Source: JAFGLP01 sp050014895
GTDB taxonomy: Bacteria > Chloroflexota > Dehalococcoidia > GIF9 > UBA5629
Direction of reading: 5' to 3'
Length of the DNA: 9,307 bases
NCBI GenBank assembly: GCA_050014895.1
Contig: JBEKCL010000142.1
Coordinates: 1 to 9,307, forward strand
In this document: positions 1-6,098 of the stretch, piece after piece
Layout of the letters: each line of letters opens with the position of its first letter
Position numbering within the stretch: the stretch's first letter is position 1
Notes under the pieces: model-generated
What the model was told of the DNA's origin: nothing
The model's database searches: none
The model's input: only the letters and a program-made list of their open reading frames with translations
Position numbers and translations under genes: made by a program

Positions 1-1
1 A

Positions 2-94
2 AGGACCTTCGAAGGTGAGACCTCCGCCGCCTGGGACGCCGCCTATGAGCGATTTCTTGAGGTTATGCGCCGCAGCAAATCGCGGAAGAAATGA
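2..94 (+). CDS. C-terminal tail of an upstream gene, possibly an FGGY sugar kinase (partial)
   Basis: An open frame runs in from the left edge and ends at TGA 92-94, giving about 30 residues that finish in a basic tail (RRSKSRKK). It contains AAWDAAYERFLEV, which resembles the last helix of xylulokinase/fuculokinase-type FGGY kinases, where a Y-x-x-Y/F pattern precedes the end of the protein. The next gene starts about 30 bases downstream on the same strand and is a fuculose-phosphate-type aldolase, and a sugar kinase commonly precedes such an aldolase. GC-rich codon use matches the next two genes. The assignment rests on a short tail and on context, so the family is tentative; that coding sequence ends here is more secure. 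Confidence 0.4.
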   Translation, partial: RTFEGETSAAWDAAYERFLEVMRRSKSRKK

Positions 95-126
95 TATGAT
101 AATATACAGCGGGATAAGTGAGCGTT

Positions 127-816
127 ATGGATAAATCACCTTTATATGAAGCCCGGAAATTGATTGCGCAGGTCGGCAAGATAATGTTGGACCGTAACCT
201 GACCGACCTGGCGGGTGGCAATATCAGCGTACGTGTTGAGGATAAAATTGCCATGTCCCCCAGCTATGCCGGTACCCGAAAATTCTGGCAGTTGCAGCCG
301 GAAGATGTGCTCGTACTCGACCTCAAGGGTAAACTGCTGGAAGGCGGCGGCAAGATTTCCCGTGAAGCGCCCACCCATTTGAAGTTACTTAATTCTTTTT
401 ATCCGCAGGGGCAGGCTGTCATTCATGCCCATGCAAGGAATGTCATGGTGTTCTGCGCGGCCAACCAGACTATTCCTCCGGTGCTGGAATATTCCTATAA
501 ATTCGGTGAGATCAAGTTGGCCAAATATGCCCGTGGCGGCGTGCACGGAGAGCAACTGGCTGAGAATGTCCGGTCGGCACTGGCCGGGCAGGAGCAACGT
601 ATAGTAAAACAAGCGGCAGCCGTCATGGTGCCGTGGCACGGACTTTTTGCAATAGGGAAGGACCTTTACTCCACGCTGGACGCGGTGGAACGGATTGAAG
701 TTAATGCGCGGTCCATCCTGTTCGCTCAATTGTTGCCGGGAGGTGCGGAGAGGCTGGATATCTGTTCTGCCGACCTGGCCGAGCATTTGAAATCGCCGGG
801 TGGTGACGGGGAATAA
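127..816 (+). CDS. Class II aldolase/adducin family protein (L-fuculose-phosphate aldolase type)
   Basis: This is a soluble zinc-dependent aldolase, about 229 residues, the usual family size. Such enzymes split a ketose 1-phosphate (fuculose-, rhamnulose- or ribulose-type) into dihydroxyacetone phosphate and an aldehyde. Visible signatures are the phosphate-binding GGNIS at residues 30-34, the catalytic Glu in SREAPTH (E80), the zinc pair HAHA (H100, H102) and a third zinc His in WHGLF (H171). The E80 to H100 spacing is close to the E73/H92 spacing of E. coli FucA. All expected catalytic and metal residues are present, so the protein should be active; the exact sugar cannot be read from sequence. 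The start is uncertain: GTG at 118 is in frame (232 residues), but ATG 127 has AAGTGAG at 116-122 as a weak ribosome site and is preferred. A PfkB kinase gene begins 13 bases after the stop, so the two are probably co-transcribed. Related epimerases (AraD type) remain possible, but the SREAPTH context favours an aldolase. Confidence 0.85.
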   Translation: MDKSPLYEARKLIAQVGKIMLDRNLTDLAGGNISVRVEDKIAMSPSYAGTRKFWQLQPEDVLVLDLKGKLLEGGGKISREAPTHLKLLNSFYPQGQAVIHAHARNVMVFCAANQTIPPVLEYSYKFGEIKLAKYARGGVHGEQLAENVRSALAGQEQRIVKQAAAVMVPWHGLFAIGKDLYSTLDAVERIEVNARSILFAQLLPGGAERLDICSADLAEHLKSPGGDGE

Positions 817-829
817 TCCCGTATCTGCT

Positions 830-1765
830 ATGATCGTAACCGTTACGCTTAACACCAGTATCGACCGTACCCTGTTTATCAAGGACTTTACTTGGAACAG
901 GACCATCCGCGCTTCAAAAAGTGTTCTTGGAATGGGTGGTAAAGCAGCGGACGCTTCATGGGTCCTGGGTGAGCTTGGCTGTGATAACCTTGCTACCGGC
1001 TTCGCCGCCGGTGATACCGGCAAACTGATGGAAAAGATGCTGCGTGAACGCGGCTGCCAGTCTGATTTCGTCTGGGTTGCAGGCGAGACCCGGACAAATA
1101 TCGTTGTTATCAGTGAGCAGGGAAAAGGCCAGAGTACCCTCGTTACCAATGGTCTTGAGATCAGTCCGGCCCATATCGATGAGTTCAAGAATAAATTCAC
1201 ATCTCTGCTGGGAAAAGCGAGTGGTGCGCTTATCGGCGGCAGTCTGCCCCCGTGCGTGGACCCTTCTTTCTACGCTTTTCTCATCAAGCAGGTACGTTCT
1301 GCTGGTCTGCCTGTGGTCTTTGACGCCAGCGGTCCCGGCCTTATTGCAGGTATGGAAGGACGCCCGACCATTGCCAAGCCGAATATTGATGAGATATCCG
1401 AGTTGTCCGGGCAGAGCGTAACTACCATCGAATCTGCCTACCGTGTGGGTACGGAGCTATATGCGAAATATGGGACTATGTTCATTATCACGCTCGGTGC
1501 TGATGGAGCGCTGGCCGTCCTCTCTGGGCGATCTTATCGCATTCCCATCTTGAAGGTACCGGTAGTCAGCACTGCGGGTGCCGGAGATGCGGTCCTGGCT
1601 GGTTTGTCTGTTGCGTTATCTGAAGGCAAGCCAATAGAAGAGGGTTTGCGATTGGGATTTGCCGCAGCTGCAGCCGTTTGTCTGACTCCCGCCACGGCGG
1701 ATTGCCATCGCTCCGACGTTGAGCGTTTTATCCCGCAGATAGAGCTTATCCCTTATCCTGCATAG
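830..1765 (+). CDS. PfkB family sugar kinase (1-phosphofructokinase / tagatose-6-phosphate kinase group)
   Basis: This is a cytosolic ATP-dependent kinase of 311 residues, normal for the 1-phosphofructokinase/LacC branch of PfkB. The N-terminus MIVTVTLNTSIDRT matches the family start (usually TLNPAIDRT), with D12 as the expected sugar-contacting Asp. This is why ATG 830 is chosen over the longer in-frame GTG at 800, which would overlap the aldolase. The adenine/anion site STAGAGD is at residues 247-253, with D253 the catalytic base. KPNIDEISEL carries the second PfkB signature (PN..E). The substrate loop reads GGKAADAS (36-43) where the family usually has GGKGxNVA, so a Gly and an Asn are replaced by Ala and Asp; this may alter sugar preference. 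The gene follows the aldolase by 13 bases and ends 13 bases before the propeller gene, so it belongs to the same unit. It could phosphorylate tagatose-6-P, fructose-1-P or a related sugar phosphate; the sequence does not decide which. Confidence 0.85.
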   Translation: MIVTVTLNTSIDRTLFIKDFTWNRTIRASKSVLGMGGKAADASWVLGELGCDNLATGFAAGDTGKLMEKMLRERGCQSDFVWVAGETRTNIVVISEQGKGQSTLVTNGLEISPAHIDEFKNKFTSLLGKASGALIGGSLPPCVDPSFYAFLIKQVRSAGLPVVFDASGPGLIAGMEGRPTIAKPNIDEISELSGQSVTTIESAYRVGTELYAKYGTMFIITLGADGALAVLSGRSYRIPILKVPVVSTAGAGDAVLAGLSVALSEGKPIEEGLRLGFAAAAAVCLTPATADCHRSDVERFIPQIELIPYPA

Positions 1766-1766
1766 T

Positions 1767-1774
1767 GGAGGAGG
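1767..1774 (+). promoter_or_regulatory. Strong Shine-Dalgarno site for the propeller gene
   Basis: GGAGGAGG lies 4 bases before ATG 1779 and 1 base after the preceding TAG stop (1763-1765). It is the best ribosome site in the window, supports the 1779 start and suggests well-translated, coupled expression with the kinase gene. Confidence 0.75.
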
Positions 1775-1778
1775 CAAG

Positions 1779-2735
1779 ATGAAAATAGACGATATAAGAT
1801 CGATACGCTGGAGTGATTACTCGCAAAACTACCTGATCGATCATCCAATTCTTTCACCTGTTCTGGCCGACCCGACATTCACCTTTCCGGAAAATTCACC
1901 GGACAATAAATGGCATTTATTTGCACATTCTGTTTGGGGAATACATCACTTTATTTCCTCAGATGGAATTAAATGGGACGACCGGGGAGTCGTCATCGCT
2001 AACGTCATGAGGCCATATCTGTATCGCGAAAATGACGTCTTCTATCTGCTTTATGAAAAATACAGACCTCTGTCACTTATATTGTCTTGGATCAAAGGCA
2101 GGAAGTGGTATTCTGAAATTGCCATGAGCAGGTCTAAAGACTTGAAAAAATGGTCCGCACCGGTGACGTTGATCAGTCCGCTATTGAGTTGGCACACCTC
2201 GGACGGTAATAAATCAGTTAGCAACCCATGCCTTATTAAGCGTGACTGCACTTACCAGCTCTACTACAGTGCCTCGCTTGTCCTCATCCCCGATTGCGGT
2301 TTCAACGAGCCGGATTCCATCGGGCTGGCATCCTCAGCGTCTATCGATGGCCCTTATAAATCGTTAGCGCAGCCTGTCATTACGGTGAACCAAAAAGACT
2401 CGTGGTGTAACCTTAGTTGCGGGTCCATCAAAGTCCTGCAATGTGAAGATGGCCTCGTTGGATTTGAAAACGGTATATATTGGGACGAAATGAAAAAGCA
2501 AAGCGGTTCCGCAATAATCGTTCTTAAATCAATAGATGGCGCCCATTGGGATAGGCTAATACAGGAGCCGATTATCAGACCCTCGAGCGGATGGCGAAAA
2601 AGCCACATCTATGCCTGCGACGTCAGGTATCGTGAGCAAGAGAGAAAGTGGTACTTATACTACAATGCCCGCAATGGCTGGCAGATTAGCGAAGGTCAGG
2701 AGCGTATAGGGTTGCTGACCGGATTGCCGTCTTAG
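1779..2735 (+). CDS. Five-bladed beta-propeller protein, GH43/GH32-like (putative glycosidase)
   Basis: The protein has 318 residues with no signal peptide and is predicted cytosolic. It resembles five-bladed propeller glycosidases (GH43, GH32, GH117/GH130 relatives). Repeated blade signatures S-x-D-x-x-x-W occur at about 60-66 (SSDGIKW), 119-125 (SKDLKKW) and 251-257 (SIDGAHW), with SIDGPY at 188-193, as in IGLA.S.SxDGPxK blades of GH43 proteins. LADPTF puts D31 where the first-blade catalytic base of GH43 sits. The equivalent of the second acidic residue appears to be Asn in SNPCLI (N149), and GFENG (E230) is a candidate acid. Tyr/Trp-rich strands (FYLLYEKY, YQLYYSAS, WYLYYNARNG) fit a sugar-binding propeller. 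It follows the PfkB gene closely, so it may release or process the sugar that the aldolase/kinase pair consumes. Its bases look more AT-rich than the upstream genes. The fold is fairly safe; hydrolase activity is not, and a phosphorylase or non-catalytic lectin-like role is possible. Confidence 0.65.
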   Translation: MKIDDIRSIRWSDYSQNYLIDHPILSPVLADPTFTFPENSPDNKWHLFAHSVWGIHHFISSDGIKWDDRGVVIANVMRPYLYRENDVFYLLYEKYRPLSLILSWIKGRKWYSEIAMSRSKDLKKWSAPVTLISPLLSWHTSDGNKSVSNPCLIKRDCTYQLYYSASLVLIPDCGFNEPDSIGLASSASIDGPYKSLAQPVITVNQKDSWCNLSCGSIKVLQCEDGLVGFENGIYWDEMKKQSGSAIIVLKSIDGAHWDRLIQEPIIRPSSGWRKSHIYACDVRYREQERKWYLYYNARNGWQISEGQERIGLLTGLPS

Positions 2736-2759
2736 TTAATTTCTAGGATTCGTCTGTTA

Positions 2760-2782
2760 TCAGGGTCTATAACACACCCTGA
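2760..2782. terminator. Small inverted repeat between convergent genes, possible bidirectional terminator
   Basis: TCAGGGT (2760-2766) and ACCCTGA (2776-2782) form a perfect 7-bp stem around a 9-base loop. It begins 24 bases after the propeller stop and covers the stop codon of the opposing deacetylase gene (2767-2769). Neither side has a clear T-run, so intrinsic termination would be weak. Position between two converging genes is the main argument. Confidence 0.35.
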
Positions 2783-3618
2783 AACAGGTTGGATTCCTTC
2801 CGGTGTTTGATTGGCGGAGGAAAGGCCCTCATATATTGGTCGCTATGCCCCATAAACTTATTAATCATCCCCAATAATCGTGATTGCGGTGGTCCGCCAA
2901 TCTGGCTGGCGTGGCAGGCCCTCGCCCTCTCTCTTATCTCGATTGCCTCTTTGCCAAGCCGCACTGTCGCATGTATCGGAAAATCTACTTGCGCCAGGCT
3001 CGTCAGGTCGATATCTCTATTCTTTCCATATTTGCTTGGGTCCCTGCCGAAGAAGGGTAGAATTTTAACCGCAATTCTTAACGCCTGCCGTGGCATGACG
3101 TGGAAATACAGTTTCTGGGGTTGGAATACAGGGCCGGCTTCAGAGTACCGTCCAGGATCGCCGGCTGCATAAAAAGCCTTGACTGTTGCATTGTGCACTG
3201 CGATATGGTCCGGATGCCGGTACCCTCCTATGGGATCGTGTGTTACCACTACCTGCGGCTTTAAATCCCGCAGTATTTTTACGATTCGGCCTGCAACTTG
3301 ATCAACAGGTGCATTTACTAGCGCCTCAGGATTTTTATTGTCCTCGGAGCCAATCATGCCCGAATCACGGTAGCCCAGGTGCATAACTCCTGCTAATCCG
3401 AGCACAGTGGCCGCACATTCCAACTCCGCCCAGCGCATATCGCCTATGTTCTCAAATCCATGCAAGAATTCAGGCTTCACTGATCCTGCTTCACCCCTTG
3501 TACCGCAGGCATAATAAACGCTGATTCCGGCCTTTGCATATTGGGCAAGAGTGCCTCCGACGGCGAAGGTCTCGTCATCGGGGTGCGCACCCACAAAAAG
3601 CAATGTTGGGTTTCTCAT
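2767..3618 (-). CDS. PIG-L/LmbE family zinc deacetylase (MshB/Mca/BshB-like)
   Basis: This is a cytosolic zinc-dependent N-deacetylase or amidase, 283 residues, typical of the PIG-L family, which removes acyl groups from GlcNAc-type or pseudodisaccharide substrates (GlcNAc-PI, GlcNAc-inositol or GlcNAc-malate in thiol biosynthesis, or conjugate amides). AHPDDE at residues 11-16 supplies zinc ligands H12 and D15 and the base D14; the third ligand is in HPDH (135-138, H138). TRGEAG (40-45), the R..EL..A...LG helix (62-74) and GYRDSG (82-87) are the other conserved MshB-type blocks, so the active site is complete. The C-terminal 100 residues, which usually set substrate range, are less diagnostic. 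The start ATG 3616-3618 has only a weak upstream AGG but aligns with the family N-terminus. A lipoprotein gene lies 64 bases upstream on the same strand and may share its transcript. Low-molecular-weight thiol synthesis is possible, but no partner genes for it (glycosyltransferase, ligase) are visible here. Confidence 0.85.
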   Translation of the reverse strand: MRNPTLLFVGAHPDDETFAVGGTLAQYAKAGISVYYACGTRGEAGSVKPEFLHGFENIGDMRWAELECAATVLGLAGVMHLGYRDSGMIGSEDNKNPEALVNAPVDQVAGRIVKILRDLKPQVVVTHDPIGGYRHPDHIAVHNATVKAFYAAGDPGRYSEAGPVFQPQKLYFHVMPRQALRIAVKILPFFGRDPSKYGKNRDIDLTSLAQVDFPIHATVRLGKEAIEIRERARACHASQIGGPPQSRLLGMINKFMGHSDQYMRAFPPPIKHRKESNLFQGVL

Positions 3619-3682
3619 GGCATACCAGCCTGAATATATTTTGATGCGTGCGCTGTTACCAGCGCATAATATTGCTCGGTCA

Positions 3683-4606
3683 TTACTGTTCGCTGATCCA
3701 TTCCGTGCCGGATACTCTCACCATCCAATTTACACGGCTCTTGTCGCCAAACCAGCGAGCTTTTGAGTAAGGCCAGGTGGGCGCTAAGCTATCCGTACCA
3801 GCTGTGTCACGTATCGTCAAATCAGAGTGCGTATTCAGCTTATCATCCGCGCCCATACGGAATCCCTGGCCAGTGGTTACACCCGTATAGACATGAATAT
3901 AGAAACTGCCATCTACCTTGATATCCGGAATGTGTATATCGGCCCAGCCACCCTGTTTTTCTATATCGGATGGCAAATATGCCAATAAGGGAAACGCCCC
4001 TTTATCCACAGTAGTGCTGTAGACGACCTTCTTGTCTTTGTCCCAAATTTGAACGTCGATGTCATTGATAATAAAACCGTGTCCGCCGTAAATTAATCCG
4101 TAAATCCGCACCAGATTGATCGTGAACGGGATTGAAGGAGGTACAAAGTCAACCAGGTAGCCCGTGCACGGTTTGTCTACGCCTAAATAGTCATTCGCTT
4201 GTCCGTCATCGTATTTTAGCTCTGTAGGTTTGGATACCATTTTGGGATTCACGGTCAAAACTGAACTGCTGTCCCCCACCGCAATTTTGTACGATCCAGC
4301 TTTATCCTCAGTGAGGGAGAAGGTCACGGTTTCAGTTGACCCCGGGGATAATGAAACGGTCTTTGAATCGGCTTTTGTTCCGTCAACTATCAGAACTGCA
4401 TTGTATATGGCGATGCTTCCCCCGGAATTCACTACTTGAGCAGTAATACTGGTAGTTTCACCAATCGTTATCTGTGTCGGTTTAATAGTCAGGGAAGTGA
4501 CATCGACCTGCGCTGGAGGGGTGGATACGCTGCTACACGCAGACAGGGAAGATATCCCTGTTATAGCCAGTAGCATTAAAATTAAAGCGTTCTTTCTATA
4601 TCTCAT
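3683..4606 (-). CDS. Secreted lipoprotein with CARDB domain and C-terminal beta-sandwich domain
   Basis: The protein has 307 residues and a lipoprotein signal: basic MRYRKN, a hydrophobic stretch, then the lipobox LSAC with C24 as the lipidated Cys, so it should be anchored outside the membrane. ATG 4606 is chosen because AAGGA lies about 10 bases upstream and the signal peptide then has normal length; the in-frame ATG at 4630 has no ribosome site. Residues about 35-120 form a CARDB-like immunoglobulin-type domain (ITIGETTSITAQVVNSGG, then SPGSTETVTFSL and AGSYKIAVG), common in Chloroflexota and archaeal surface proteins. Residues about 129-300 form a second beta-rich domain beginning ELKYDDGQANDYL and ending NWMVRVSG, with Trp/Asp-rich strands (VQIWDKDKKVVYS); it resembles jelly-roll modules appended to surface proteins, often adhesive or binding. 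No catalytic motif is visible, so binding or surface structure is the likely role. It is divergent from the MalY-like gene and upstream of the deacetylase. Confidence 0.75.
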   Translation of the reverse strand: MRYRKNALILMLLAITGISSLSACSSVSTPPAQVDVTSLTIKPTQITIGETTSITAQVVNSGGSIAIYNAVLIVDGTKADSKTVSLSPGSTETVTFSLTEDKAGSYKIAVGDSSSVLTVNPKMVSKPTELKYDDGQANDYLGVDKPCTGYLVDFVPPSIPFTINLVRIYGLIYGGHGFIINDIDVQIWDKDKKVVYSTTVDKGAFPLLAYLPSDIEKQGGWADIHIPDIKVDGSFYIHVYTGVTTGQGFRMGADDKLNTHSDLTIRDTAGTDSLAPTWPYSKARWFGDKSRVNWMVRVSGTEWISEQ

Positions 4607-4681
4607 GGATCGATTTCCTTGCATATACATTTAGTAGTTTATTTTTAGGTTGAATTTTGTATCAGGAAGTAGTTTGGGGAC

Positions 4682-4713
4682 TGGGCAATGCAGGACTTTT
4701 CTTGTCTTGCCCA
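4682..4713. repeat. Imperfect inverted repeat in the divergent intergenic region
   Basis: TGGGCAA (4682-4688) pairs with TTGCCCA (4707-4713); inside, GAC (4694-4696) can pair with GTC (4704-4706) around a TTTTCTT loop, leaving a 5-base bulge. It lies between the lipoprotein and MalY-like genes, which point away from each other. It could be an operator or an RNA hairpin in a leader; nothing distinguishes these by eye. No other gene or RNA was recognised in 4607-4838. Confidence 0.3.
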
Positions 4714-4744
4714 CTGACATTTTCTACATGGGCCTAATTATAAC
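4714..4744 (+). promoter_or_regulatory. Weak candidate promoter upstream of the MalY-like operon
   Basis: CTGACA (4714-4719, one change from TTGACA) is followed after 19 bases by TATAAC (4739-4744). The spacing is a little long. If used, it would give a roughly 90-base leader for the operon. It competes with the TATAAT at 4826-4831 as the operon promoter. Confidence 0.25.
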
Positions 4745-4781
4745 ATGCCACGGACATTTACCTGAAAACCGTTCCTATATG

Positions 4782-4792
4782 TTGTTGAACAA
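4782..4792. promoter_or_regulatory. Short palindrome TTGTTGAACAA, possible operator
   Basis: TTGTT and AACAA flank a central G, a perfect 5-bp dyad. It sits 33 bases before the TATAAT box of the MalY-like gene, a position where an activator or repressor could act. The dyad is short and could be chance. Confidence 0.25.
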
Positions 4793-4825
4793 ATGGCTGA
4801 CTCAGGAGATTTGAGCTGAAAACGC

Positions 4826-4831
4826 TATAAT
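4826..4831 (+). promoter_or_regulatory. Consensus -10 box (TATAAT) next to the start codon; possible leaderless start
   Basis: A perfect TATAAT lies 7 bases before ATG 4839, so transcription starting the usual 6-8 bases downstream would begin at or just before the A of the start codon. No purine-rich ribosome site is present between 4810 and 4838 at a useful spacing. No convincing -35 box is seen at 16-18 bases upstream (the region reads ACTCAGGAG). The lack of a -35 keeps confidence moderate. Confidence 0.45.
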
Positions 4832-4838
4832 ATATCTC

Positions 4839-6023
4839 ATGAAGCAATATGATTTTGATGAGGTTATTGAACGGCGTGGATTCGGTTCAATAAAGTGGGA
4901 CTTTACCGGAAAATACTTTCCTGAGAAAGATATCTTACCCATGTGGGTGGCCGACATGGATTTTCGATCGCCTGGGCCCGTAATCGAGGCGATGAGAAAG
5001 GCGGTAGATCACGGGCTCTTTGGCTATGCCGGGGTGCCGGAATCATATTGCAATGCAGTAATATCCTGGATGAAAAAACGGCACAATTGGGAAATCGAGA
5101 AAGAGTGGATGGTTTACTCACCGGGTGTAGTCCCGGCTCTTCATATGCTGATAACAGCTCTGACAGACCCCGGGGATGAGGTGATCGTTCAGCCGCCGGT
5201 CTACTTCCCTTTCTTTGACGCTATCAAATGCCATAACCGCGAAATCCTGGAAAATCCGCTCCAACTGGAAGGAAGCCAGTATATTATGGATTTGGCTGAC
5301 CTGAAACAGAAAATAACTCCCCGGACAAAGATGATGATACTTTGCAGCCCGCATAACCCCATTGCAAGGGTGTGGAAACGAGAGGAACTTGAACGCATCG
5401 GTGAATTCTGCTTGGAGCATAATATTGTTGTCGTGTCTGACGAAATCCATGGTGATTTGGTGTATTCCGGCTTCAAACAAACATCTTTTGCTTCAATTTC
5501 GGAGCTTTTTGCGCAGAACTGCGTAACATGCACTGCTGCAAGCAAGACATTTAACCTGCCCGGGCTTCAGACCTCGAATATTATCATCCCCAATCCTGAT
5601 CTTAGAAAAAAGTTCAAAGAAATGGAAAGTGGTTATGGCTTTGCATCACCTAATATCTTCGGCATCGTAGCAACCGAGGCGGCATACAGATACGGTGAGG
5701 AATGGCTAACACAATTATTAAAATACCTGGAAGGAAACATTAAATTCTTGTCGGACTTTATCTCGCAAAGGATACCAGGACTCAAAGTGATCCAACCACA
5801 GGGAACGTATTTGCTCTGGCTGGATTTCAGAGATTGCGGTATTGATCAGGCTAAACTGGGCAATTTCGTGAGAGAAGACGCCCGAGTCGCGCTCGAACCC
5901 GGCTTCATATTTGGCTGCAAGGAAAACGGCTTCGAGCGGATGAATATCGCCTGCCCTCGTTCCACCCTGGAAGAAGGCCTGCACAGGATTGAACGCGCTG
6001 TTGCGCAGCTCAGAAAGAATTGA
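4839..6023 (+). CDS. MalY/PatB family PLP-dependent C-S lyase (cystathionine beta-lyase type) or aminotransferase
   Basis: This is a cytosolic fold-type I PLP enzyme of 394 residues, standard for MalY/PatB. These enzymes usually cleave C-S bonds of cystathionine or cysteine conjugates to pyruvate, ammonia and a thiol; some transaminate. The N-terminus RRGFGSIKWD and MWVADMDF (35-42) are hallmark blocks. Y122 (QPPVYFPF) stacks near PLP, N173 lies in PHNP, D201 (SDEIHGD) binds the PLP nitrogen, K236 in SKTFNL forms the Schiff base and R374 in NIACPR binds the substrate carboxylate, so the active site is intact. The block after PHNP reads IARVW where I expect VGRVW, so a Gly is replaced by Ala. 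The start is fixed by the family N-terminus although no ribosome site precedes it. It lies about 75 bases upstream of the radical SAM-associated transferase on the same strand and probably heads that operon, which could mean it supplies or removes a sulfur or selenium group there; that link is inferred. Confidence 0.88.
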   Translation: MKQYDFDEVIERRGFGSIKWDFTGKYFPEKDILPMWVADMDFRSPGPVIEAMRKAVDHGLFGYAGVPESYCNAVISWMKKRHNWEIEKEWMVYSPGVVPALHMLITALTDPGDEVIVQPPVYFPFFDAIKCHNREILENPLQLEGSQYIMDLADLKQKITPRTKMMILCSPHNPIARVWKREELERIGEFCLEHNIVVVSDEIHGDLVYSGFKQTSFASISELFAQNCVTCTAASKTFNLPGLQTSNIIIPNPDLRKKFKEMESGYGFASPNIFGIVATEAAYRYGEEWLTQLLKYLEGNIKFLSDFISQRIPGLKVIQPQGTYLLWLDFRDCGIDQAKLGNFVREDARVALEPGFIFGCKENGFERMNIACPRSTLEEGLHRIERAVAQLRKN

Positions 6024-6098
6024 GTCACGCCACGGAGTTTGGCTTCTTTATCCCAGGCGCATAAAACCTGCACTATTTTTCTATATCAGATCATCACG

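Noticed and set aside
800..829. Upstream GTG start for the PfkB kinase
   Set aside because: It adds 10 residues before the family N-terminus MIVTVTLN and would overlap the aldolase; ATG 830 fits the family.
385..1200. Long minus-strand open frame of 271 codons over the aldolase and PfkB genes
   Set aside because: It lies antisense to two genes with complete catalytic motifs and has no recognisable family features; high GC content makes such long shadows common.
2789..3172. Plus-strand open frame over the PIG-L deacetylase
   Set aside because: Antisense to a gene with intact AHPDDE and HPDH motifs; the translation has no domain character.
2767..3618. Complete mycothiol or bacillithiol synthesis locus
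   Set aside because: Only the deacetylase-like gene is present; no partner glycosyltransferase, ligase or acetyltransferase is in the window.
5118..5545. Two minus-strand open frames over the MalY-like gene
   Set aside because: Antisense to a clearly conserved PLP enzyme and without family features.
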